64,000 nucleotides of DNA from NCBI RefSeq assembly GCF_000725885.1, contig NZ_JODR01000017.1, positions 181,716 through 245,715 of the forward strand, in the 5' to 3' direction. Position numbers and translations under genes: made by a program. This DNA is from Streptomyces albus subsp. albus. GTDB taxonomy: Bacteria > Actinomycetota > Actinomycetes > Streptomycetales > Streptomycetaceae. Below the pieces are notes generated by a model. The model had not been told where the DNA came from and did not search any database. It saw nothing but the letters and a program-made list of their open reading frames with translations. This document shows positions 23,378 through 30,628 of this stretch, one piece after another (positions within the stretch are counted from its first letter, which is position 1; each line of letters starts with the position of its first letter).

Positions 23378-25747
23378 ATGTCCCGATCCGATGAGCTTCC
23401 CGTCCCCCAACCGACGCCCGGAACACGGGCTTTCGGCCTGCCCGGCACCCTCGCGCAGCGCTGGAACGCATTCGCCGTCGCCGCCTGCGGAGCCGTCGTC
23501 CTCGTCATGGGCTACCGGCATCGCTGGACCAACGACGACGCCCTGATCTACACCCGCGCCGTCCGCCAGATCCTCGCGGGCAACGGCCCCGTCTTCAACG
23601 TCCAGGAACGCGCCGAGTCCTCCACCGGCACCCTCTGGCAGTGGCTGCTGGCCGCCGGCGGCGCCCTGCCCGGGGTGAGCGACCCGCTCCGGCTGGCCGT
23701 GGCCCTCGGACTGCTGCTGACCGTCGCCGGCTACCTCCTGGCCCTGGACGGCACCCGCCGCATGCTCCGCATCCACCGCCCCGCCGGAGCCCTGCTCCCC
23801 GCCGGGGTACTGGTGCTGCTGCCGCTCTGCGCGACCTGGGACTACGCGACCTCCGGACTGGAGACGGGACTGTCCTTCGCCTACCTGGGCGGCGCCTGGT
23901 GGCTGCTGGTGCGCGCCCGCACCCTGCGGGCCGCATCCGAGGCCCCCGCCGGCCGCGGGCGCCCGGCGCTGGCGCCGACGGCCTTCGCTCTGGGCCTCGG
24001 CCCCCTCGTCCGCCCCGACCTGGCCCTGGTCAGCAGCGTCTTCCTGGCCGCCCTGTGGCTGCTGTGGCGGCCCCCGCTGCGCACCACCCTCGGCTGGGCC
24101 GGCGCCGCCGCCGCGCTGCCCTGCGCCTACGAGATCTTCCGCGCGGGCTACTACGGCGTACTCGTCCCGCTCCCCGCCCTCGCCAAGGAAGCCTCCGGCA
24201 CCCAGTGGCAGTTCGGCTGGGACTACCTGCGCAACACCCTCGACCCCTACCTCCTGTGGATCCCGCTTAGCCTGCTGGCGGGGTACATCGGGTACCGGGC
24301 GTACGGGGTGTGCAGGGCGCGCGGGGCCTCCGCCATGGCCGGCACTCCTGCCGCGCCTGATGCTTCCGCCACGGCTGGCGCCTCTGCCACTCCTGATACT
24401 TCTGCCGCGCTCGGCACTTCCGCCACGGCTGGCACTCCAACCACACCTGATACTTCTGCCGGGCTTGGCACTTCCGCCACGACCGGTACCCCTGACACAC
24501 CTGAGACCTCTGCCGCACTCGGCACCTCCGCCACGACCGGTGCCCCTGCCACCTCCACCACCTCTGCTGAGCCTGACGCTCCCGCCCCTCCGGGCACCTC
24601 CGCCGAACCTGGCGGCGCTGTCACTACTGGCACCCCTGCCGAACCTGGCGGCGCTGTCACTCCAGGTACCTCCGCCACCCCAGGCACCACTGGGGCCCTT
24701 GGCACCCCTGCCACGTTCGGCACCGCCGTCACGCCCGGCAGTCCCGCCGCACCTGGCACGGTCACGCCCGGTACGGCCGCACCCGTCGGCTCCGCCATCG
24801 GCGGCGGCTCCGCCGTGGGTGCCTCCCTCCCGCACGGCGTGCCCGTCCGGCGGTGGGTGCGGTGGTGGGGCGGGACGCGCGACGGGCGGGCCGCGCCCCG
24901 GCCGTACACCGCCGACGCGGTGCTCGTGGGCGCCCCGGTAGCCGCCGGGCTGCTCTCGGCGTTCTTCGTGGTGAAGATCGGCGGCGACTTCATGCACGGC
25001 CGCATGGTGCTGCCCGCGCTCTTCCTGCTGCTGCTCCCGATCTTCCTGCTGCCCCTGGGGCGGGCCGCGACGGTGCTGGCCGGCGCCCTCGCCGCGTGGG
25101 CGGTGGTGTGCGGACTGCTGCTGCGACCGCCCCTGGAGAGCCCCGACGACCCGCGGATCGTCTTCGACTCCCACACCGTCTACCAACGGGTGCTCGGCGA
25201 CACGCACCCCGTGGGGCAGTCCGCCCACACCGAGCGGCGGCTGGCCTTCAGCGACGCGGCCCGGCACACCCTGCGGACCGGCCGCCACGCACTGGTGCTG
25301 CGGCTGCCGCACGACGCCGGATACCCCGTGGTGCCGCTGGCGCCGCACGTCCGGGCGCCCGTCGCCGCCGCCGAGGCCCGGCTGGGGCACGCGGGGGCGG
25401 TGCTCCCGCTGGACGGGTTCGTCATCGACACCCTCGGCCTGAGCAACCCGCTGGGCGCCCACACGGAGCCGACCAGCCGCCGCAAGGCGGGCCATGAGAA
25501 GCCGTTGGACCGGGCGTGGGTCGTCGCGGACGTGACCGCGCCGGGCACCCGGGTCCCCGGTGTGGACCCCGACCGGGTACGGGCCGCCCGGCACGCGCTG
25601 ACCTGCGGCCCCCTCCCGGAGCTGCTGGCCTCCGCCCGGGAACCGCTCACCCCGGGCCGGTTCTGGAGCAATCTGACGGGCGCCTGGGACCGCACCCGTT
25701 TCCGCATCCCTGCGGACCCGGTGGAGGCCGAACGCCGACTGTGCTGA
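23378..25747 (+). CDS. AftB-like GT-C membrane glycosyltransferase with inserted coding minisatellite
   Basis: A 789-aa polytopic membrane protein. Its start, RHRWTNDDALIYTRAVRQ then LAGNGPVFNVQERAESSTGT, closely matches the first extracytoplasmic loop of mycobacterial AftB (Rv3805c), which adds terminal arabinofuranose from decaprenyl-phosphoryl-arabinose. Asp53/Asp54 are the likely GT-C catalytic acids. About ten hydrophobic segments and a soluble C-terminal domain follow. Residues ~310-490 are a Thr/Ala/Pro/Ser-rich insert between two membrane segments, partly an 18-residue repeat, with many codons ending in T unlike the flanks. The ATG at 23378 is preferred; 23366 is in frame. A DPA module lies 17 kb away in the window. 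Acceptor unknown. Confidence 0.8.
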   Translation: MSRSDELPVPQPTPGTRAFGLPGTLAQRWNAFAVAACGAVVLVMGYRHRWTNDDALIYTRAVRQILAGNGPVFNVQERAESSTGTLWQWLLAAGGALPGVSDPLRLAVALGLLLTVAGYLLALDGTRRMLRIHRPAGALLPAGVLVLLPLCATWDYATSGLETGLSFAYLGGAWWLLVRARTLRAASEAPAGRGRPALAPTAFALGLGPLVRPDLALVSSVFLAALWLLWRPPLRTTLGWAGAAAALPCAYEIFRAGYYGVLVPLPALAKEASGTQWQFGWDYLRNTLDPYLLWIPLSLLAGYIGYRAYGVCRARGASAMAGTPAAPDASATAGASATPDTSAALGTSATAGTPTTPDTSAGLGTSATTGTPDTPETSAALGTSATTGAPATSTTSAEPDAPAPPGTSAEPGGAVTTGTPAEPGGAVTPGTSATPGTTGALGTPATFGTAVTPGSPAAPGTVTPGTAAPVGSAIGGGSAVGASLPHGVPVRRWVRWWGGTRDGRAAPRPYTADAVLVGAPVAAGLLSAFFVVKIGGDFMHGRMVLPALFLLLLPIFLLPLGRAATVLAGALAAWAVVCGLLLRPPLESPDDPRIVFDSHTVYQRVLGDTHPVGQSAHTERRLAFSDAARHTLRTGRHALVLRLPHDAGYPVVPLAPHVRAPVAAAEARLGHAGAVLPLDGFVIDTLGLSNPLGAHTEPTSRRKAGHEKPLDRAWVVADVTAPGTRVPGVDPDRVRAARHALTCGPLPELLASAREPLTPGRFWSNLTGAWDRTRFRIPADPVEAERRLC
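24395..24610. repeat. 54-bp coding minisatellite in the AftB-like gene
   Basis: Four units starting at 24395, 24449, 24503 and 24557 encode DTSAALGTSATAGTPTTP-like 18-mers, decaying at both ends into Thr/Ala/Pro-rich sequence that spans about 24320-24800. Third positions are unusually T-rich here (cct, tct, gct), unlike the surrounding gene. Confidence 0.85.
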
Positions 25748-25757
25748 GGCCCGCGAG

Positions 25758-25787
25758 CGGACGAACGGACGAACGGACGAACGGACA
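25758..25787. repeat. 8-bp tandem repeat (cggacgaa x3)
   Basis: Three perfect copies of cggacgaa plus a partial fourth lie just after the AftB-like stop codon and before the terminator hairpin. Confidence 0.9.
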
Positions 25788-25795
25788 GCGGCACC

Positions 25796-25827
25796 GGCGG
25801 ACGGCGGGCGGGGCTCCGCCGTCCGCC
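25796..25827. terminator. Bidirectional hairpin between convergent genes
   Basis: A perfect 12-bp inverted repeat (arms 25796-25807 and 25816-25827, 8-nt loop) sits between the ends of the AftB-like and acyltransferase genes and can serve both. Confidence 0.7.
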
Positions 25828-25835
25828 GCCCGGCA

Positions 25836-27569
25836 TCAGCGCGCGGGCCGGCCGGTTCCCGCTTCGGCCGGCACGGGCGCGCCGCGCAGCCAGCCGGGGA
25901 ACGGGGGCTCCACGCACGGCCACAGCACCCGCCTCACGTGCGGGAAGCTCAGCAGCACGGTGACCCCGGTCACCAGCACGCTGGTGCCGAGCACGGCCAG
26001 CGGGCCCGCCTCGGCCACCGCGCGGAAGCCGCCCGCGTCCGCGAACGCCGTGAGGGCCAGCCCGTGCAGCAGCAGCGGGTAGAGCGCGCAGCCGCCCAGC
26101 GCGGTGAAGGCGGTGCGGCGGGCGGGGACGAGGGCGAGGAACGCGGCGACGAGCAGCGCGCCGACCGCGAACTGGGCGAGCCGCACCTCCACGTACAGCA
26201 GCGGGGGGACGCCGAGCCCGTCGGCGCCGGCCTCCATCAGCAGCCAGTCGGGGTCGATGCGGGGCGCCGCCCACCAGGCACCAGCCGCGGCGGCGGCCAT
26301 CACCGGCAGCGCCCACCGGCGTGCCGTCCGGTTCCGCAGGGGGCGCAGGTGCGCGGGGCGCAGCCGCAGGCCCAGTACGAACCATGGCCACAGCATCAGG
26401 ATGCGGGGCAGCGCCAGTTCCCCGCCCAGGTCGGTGAACCCGGCGCCGAGCGACAGCAGCAGGGCGAAGACGAGGGGCCAGCGCACCGCCTGCCACAGCG
26501 GTGCGGTCAGCCGCCAGACGAACAGCGCGACGAGGAACCAGCACACGAAGGCCGGCCGGGTGGGAGTGAGGGCGAAAGGCCGGTCCAGGAGGAGGACGTG
26601 GACGCCCGCGTATGCCGCTTCGAAGACGAAGTACGGCACGAGGATGTGGGTGATCAGCCGGCGGAGCTGGTCGGGACGGCCGGTGAAGTCGCGGGAGAGG
26701 TGGCCGCACAGCAGGACGAGGGCGGGCAGGTGGAAGGCGTGGACGAACAGCCAGGCGGCTTCGACGGCGCGCATGCCCTCGGCGACGGGCGTCCAGCTGT
26801 GACCGAGCGCGACGAGGACGACGAGCAGGAACTTGGCGTTGTCGAGGAAGGGGTCGCGTCCGCCCTGCCGTCCCTGCGCGGTGGCGCCGTTGAGCCGGCG
26901 CACCCGCGCCCGCACGCTGCCGCGCGCCGCCTTCTCCCCTTCCGCGCCGGTACGCGCCCGCGTGCGGACCCGGGTCCGCACGCCCGCCGACCGGCCGTCG
27001 TCGTCCCGCTGCGGCACACGGCGCGGACCCGACGAGGGCGAGGGTGAGGGAGCGGGCACCGCGGCACCGACCGACGGCGGCCCGGCGGGACGCCCGTCAA
27101 CAAGAGGCCCACCCGCGGCACCCCCGCCGACAGCGCGCCCGTCCACAGGACGCTCACCGGTGAGACGCCCACCAACAGCGCGCCCGCCCGCGAAACGCCC
27201 GTCCGCAGATCGCCGGCCGCCGGGGCCCCCTTCAACGAGACGCCCACCGGCGGAACCCCCGTCAGCGAGAGGCCCACCGACAGCACGCCCCTCCGCAGGA
27301 CGCCCACCGGCGAAACGCCCGTCGGCAGGGCGCCGACCAGCAGGACGCCCGCCGAAAGGGCGCCCGTCCACGGGGCGCCCGCCCCCAGGGCGTCCGTCCG
27401 CCGGAGCGGGGAAGGGGGGCGGGGGCGCGGACCATCCGTACGGCTGCGCGCCGGCCTCGGCCGGCGACGCAGCCCGCCGGGCCGTCCCCACCGAGGAGGG
27501 CCGCTCGGCGGCGCGGCGCGGCGCGGAAGCGGATGTCGCGAAGGTGTCGCTGAAGGGGTCCCGGGCCAT
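25836..27569 (-). CDS. Acyltransferase-3 family membrane protein with repetitive N-terminus
   Basis: A 577-aa protein. The C-terminal ~350 residues are an acyltransferase-3 (OafA/fucose 4-O-acetylase-like) membrane domain with about ten helices, starting RDPFLDNAKFLLVVLVALGH, where the conserved histidine follows, then FVHAFHLPALVLLCGHLS. Such enzymes O-acetylate surface glycans. Residues 58-163 are a Gly/Arg-rich repeat of 5- and 10-residue units (ADGRFAGGRP type), predicted cytoplasmic and disordered, followed by an Arg-rich stretch. The ATG at 27569 has GAAGGA 7-8 nt upstream. Its place between an AftB-like enzyme and glycosyltransferases suggests it decorates the same polymer. Confidence 0.85.
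   Translation of the reverse strand: MARDPFSDTFATSASAPRRAAERPSSVGTARRAASPAEAGAQPYGWSAPPPPFPAPADGRPGGGRPVDGRPFGGRPAGRRPADGRFAGGRPAEGRAVGGPLADGGSAGGRLVEGGPGGRRSADGRFAGGRAVGGRLTGERPVDGRAVGGGAAGGPLVDGRPAGPPSVGAAVPAPSPSPSSGPRRVPQRDDDGRSAGVRTRVRTRARTGAEGEKAARGSVRARVRRLNGATAQGRQGGRDPFLDNAKFLLVVLVALGHSWTPVAEGMRAVEAAWLFVHAFHLPALVLLCGHLSRDFTGRPDQLRRLITHILVPYFVFEAAYAGVHVLLLDRPFALTPTRPAFVCWFLVALFVWRLTAPLWQAVRWPLVFALLLSLGAGFTDLGGELALPRILMLWPWFVLGLRLRPAHLRPLRNRTARRWALPVMAAAAAGAWWAAPRIDPDWLLMEAGADGLGVPPLLYVEVRLAQFAVGALLVAAFLALVPARRTAFTALGGCALYPLLLHGLALTAFADAGGFRAVAEAGPLAVLGTSVLVTGVTVLLSFPHVRRVLWPCVEPPFPGWLRGAPVPAEAGTGRPAR
27081..27398. repeat. 15/30-bp coding tandem repeat in the acyltransferase gene
   Basis: Degenerate repeats of 15 bp, often paired as 30 bp, encode GGRPA/DGRFA/VDGRP pentapeptides over 318 bp. 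The unit keeps the frame and the array is open in other frames too. Confidence 0.85.
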
Positions 27570-27919
27570 CACGCATTCCTTCGCTCGCGGGGTTCGCCCA
27601 TCGACCCGTACCGCGGGCGCGCACCGGCGCGGGGCCGCACGCCTCGCGCCGGGCCGCGGCGGGTGGGCCGGCTGCCGGCACCACCGCCCGTGCCCGGCGC
27701 GGCCGGGTCGATGATCTTGGAGGCCATTGATCCGACAGTAAGCGCGGCGCCCGCCACGGCCCGTGCGGCATGCCGCCGCCGGGGCCGAACGAGGGACATA
27801 CGAGTGTTACGAACCCCTCGCCTCTTCTTCCCCACCTCAAATAGTCGGAGGACAAAACGGGACAGAACGCATGACGTCCGCAGCACGGCAGAGGGCGCAC
27901 GGGAGAAGGGGAGGCTGCG
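27570..27919. other. Divergent intergenic region, acyltransferase / GT4
   Basis: Must hold the promoters for both divergent genes. The part at 27795-27850 (tgttacgaac and caaatagtcgg) is more AT-rich than its surroundings, but no well-spaced promoter pair is evident. No ORF is supported. Confidence 0.4.
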
Positions 27920-30628
27920 ATGAAGATCGTGTTCCTGCTGGACAACGCCTATGGGATCGGCGGCACGATCCGCTCGACGGTCAACCTCTCCAGGGCCCTC
28001 GCTGCCCGGCACCGGGTCGAGGTCGTCAGCCTCCGCAGATCCCGCGAGGAGACCTCCCTCGTCTTCGACCCCCGGGTGCGGCTCAGCTCCCTCATCGACC
28101 TGCGCCGCACCTCCCCCGACTACGACGGTGACAACCCCGACTACCACCGGCCCAGCGAACGCTTCACCGAGGGGCGCGACCATTTCGAACGTGGTATCGC
28201 CACCCGCCTCGGCGACCTGCGGATGAGGGAACTGCTCGCGGGACTGGACGCCGACGTGGTCATCGGCACCCGCCCCAAGATCAACGACTACCTCGCCGCC
28301 TACGGAACCGACCGGTACGTGCGCATCGGCCAGGAACACCTCACCCACCGGATGCACAGCGACCACATCCGCACCCACCAGGACGCGGCCCTCGCCCGCC
28401 TGGACGCGTTCGTGACGGTCTCCTACGCGGACGCCGCCGACTACCGTGCCGCCCTGCCCGACGTCCCCGCCCGGATCACCTGCATCCCGAACGCCGTCCC
28501 CGCCGCCGACGTCGAACCCTCCCAGGGGCAGGCCCGGCTGGTCGTCGCCGCCGGCCGCCTCATCAAGGTCAAGCGCTACGACCGGCTGCTGCGCGCCTTC
28601 GCCCTCGTCGCCGAACGGCACCCCGACTGGACTCTGCGGCTGTACGGGCGCGGCCCGCAGCACGACGCCCTCCAGGCCCTGCGTGACGAACTGGGCCTGT
28701 GCGACCGCGCGTTCCTCATGGGCGTCCACTCCCCCATCGAGCCGGAATGGGCCAAGGGCTCCGTGGCCGCCGTCTCCTCCGACGCCGAGTCCTTCGGCAT
28801 GACGCTGGTGGAGGCCATGCACTGCGGTGTGCCCGTCGTCTCCACCGACTGCCCCTACGGCCCCGGCGAGATCATCGACAACGGCCGCGACGGTCTCCTC
28901 GCGCCCCTCGGACCCACCGAGGACGCCTCGGTCCGCGCCTACGCCGACGCGCTCCTCCACCTGATCGAGAACCCGGACCTGCGCGCCCGCATGGGCCGGG
29001 CCGCGCTGGAGAAGGCCGCCCGCTACGACCCCGAGCGCATCGCCGCCGAGTACGAACAGCTGATGACCGACCTCGTCGGGACCCGGCCCCGCCCCCACCA
29101 CCCCGCACCGGCCCGGCCCGAACCCGAATCCACCACCCCGGAGCCCGCCTCCGGGCCCGCCGCTGCCACCCCGAAGTCCGGGCACCAGCACGCCGCCGCC
29201 GAGGAGTCCAGACGTCGGCCCGCCGCCCCGGAATCCGGGCATCAGCACGCCACCCCGGAGTCCGCACACCAGCCCGCCGCCCGGGGCGCCACGGGACAGC
29301 ACACCGCCCCAGCGTCAACGTCCACGACCGGGTCCGCACCCGGGGCCGGGTCCGCCCCGCCGCCCACGTCCGGGCCCGGGTCCGCGTCCGGGTCCGCCGC
29401 CCCGGGCGACCCCGGCGCCCGGCAGGCAGCGGGCGGTGCGCCCCCGACGGCGGCCTCCGCGCCGGAGGCGGCGCAGGAGGCCCGGGACCGCGCACCGTCC
29501 GCACGCCACGCCCCCGCGCCCGCCCTGCGCGCCCGCGTGCTGCGGGCCGCCCGTCGCGTACTCCCCGGCGCCCTCGTCCCCCTCGTCCGCCCCCTGTGGC
29601 GGGCCGCCCGCACCCACCGCGCCGGCGCCGCCCCCGCCAAAGGCATGCGCCGTCCGCTGGCCCGGGCGCGTTCCGGGGCCGACGGCAGCCTGCTGCTGCG
29701 GCTGCGCGCCGACACCCTCCCCCAGGGCCCGGCCCGCCTGTCGCTGCGCGCCCGCCACCGCGACGACACCCCGCCCGTCACCGTCCCGTTGCCGCCCGCC
29801 GGCGAGGCGGACGGCGACGGCTGGGTCGAGGTCCGTCTCACCCGTTCCGCGGTGTCGCTGTCCGAGGCCCGGTGGGACGTGTTCGTCGAACGCGTCTCCG
29901 ACGGCCGCGGCAGACGGGTCAAGGCCCTGATGGTGGAGACCGCCCGGCTGCTGACCATGCCGCCGCCGCAGCGCGCCGACGGCACCCTGGAGCCGTGGGT
30001 GCCGTACGCGACCGGCGACGGCTACCTGGCCGTCCGCGTCTGGTCCAGGGCCCGGCACGCCGAGGTCACCGCCCTCGCCCCCGGCGAGCACGGCTATCTG
30101 CTCACCGCCCGGCTGTACGGGCAGGCCAGCCGCCCCGAGCTGTCCGCCCGCACCGTCGAGCTGTCGGGCGGACCGGTCCTGGCCGCCGTACCCCGCCACG
30201 ACCCGGGGCAGGCGTTCGAGTTCCCGGGCCGGTACGGCACCGAGCCGGACACCGTGCGGCTGGAGTTGCCGTACGAGCTGCCCGTGGCCTTCGCCCACGG
30301 TGCCCGGGAAGCCGTCTGGGACCTGTGGCTGCGGCCCGGCCTGGGACCCGACCGGGTGCGGCTCGGACGGATTTTGGGCGACCTCGCCGACCGCAAGAAG
30401 ACCGATATCGTCCCCCGCACCCCGGTGGGCGACAGCGGCACCGCCGTCCAGCTGTACTTCTCCCTCAACAACAATCTCGTCCTCGCCCTGACGCCGCACC
30501 CCGCACCCGCCGGGGAAGCCGGCACGCCGCCGGCGGGGAGAGCGGCCGGTGAGACGGCACGCGCCGACACCGCCGGGGGCGGCGGTCAGGGCCGTTCGTC
30601 CTCGCCCAGCGCGTCGGCCAGCGCCTGA
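27920..30628 (+). CDS. Family 4 glycosyltransferase with uncharacterised C-terminal domain
   Basis: A 902-aa protein in three parts. Residues 1-~390 are a complete GT4 enzyme (LLDNAYGIGGTIRSTVNLSR, VVAAGRLIKVKRYDRLLRAF, YGRGPQHDAL, and SFGMTLVEAMHCGVPVVSTD with the E-x7-E motif). Residues ~390-530 are a His/Pro/Ala-rich linker with repeated ESGHQHA-type units. Residues ~535-850 are a third region rich in alternating hydrophobic strands, plausibly beta-sandwich, which I do not recognise. It may bind the growing polymer. The ATG at 27920 has GGGAGG at the right spacing. The last 43 bp overlap the convergent TagF-like gene. Confidence 0.85.
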   Translation: MKIVFLLDNAYGIGGTIRSTVNLSRALAARHRVEVVSLRRSREETSLVFDPRVRLSSLIDLRRTSPDYDGDNPDYHRPSERFTEGRDHFERGIATRLGDLRMRELLAGLDADVVIGTRPKINDYLAAYGTDRYVRIGQEHLTHRMHSDHIRTHQDAALARLDAFVTVSYADAADYRAALPDVPARITCIPNAVPAADVEPSQGQARLVVAAGRLIKVKRYDRLLRAFALVAERHPDWTLRLYGRGPQHDALQALRDELGLCDRAFLMGVHSPIEPEWAKGSVAAVSSDAESFGMTLVEAMHCGVPVVSTDCPYGPGEIIDNGRDGLLAPLGPTEDASVRAYADALLHLIENPDLRARMGRAALEKAARYDPERIAAEYEQLMTDLVGTRPRPHHPAPARPEPESTTPEPASGPAAATPKSGHQHAAAEESRRRPAAPESGHQHATPESAHQPAARGATGQHTAPASTSTTGSAPGAGSAPPPTSGPGSASGSAAPGDPGARQAAGGAPPTAASAPEAAQEARDRAPSARHAPAPALRARVLRAARRVLPGALVPLVRPLWRAARTHRAGAAPAKGMRRPLARARSGADGSLLLRLRADTLPQGPARLSLRARHRDDTPPVTVPLPPAGEADGDGWVEVRLTRSAVSLSEARWDVFVERVSDGRGRRVKALMVETARLLTMPPPQRADGTLEPWVPYATGDGYLAVRVWSRARHAEVTALAPGEHGYLLTARLYGQASRPELSARTVELSGGPVLAAVPRHDPGQAFEFPGRYGTEPDTVRLELPYELPVAFAHGAREAVWDLWLRPGLGPDRVRLGRILGDLADRKKTDIVPRTPVGDSGTAVQLYFSLNNNLVLALTPHPAPAGEAGTPPAGRAAGETARADTAGGGGQGRSSSPSASASA

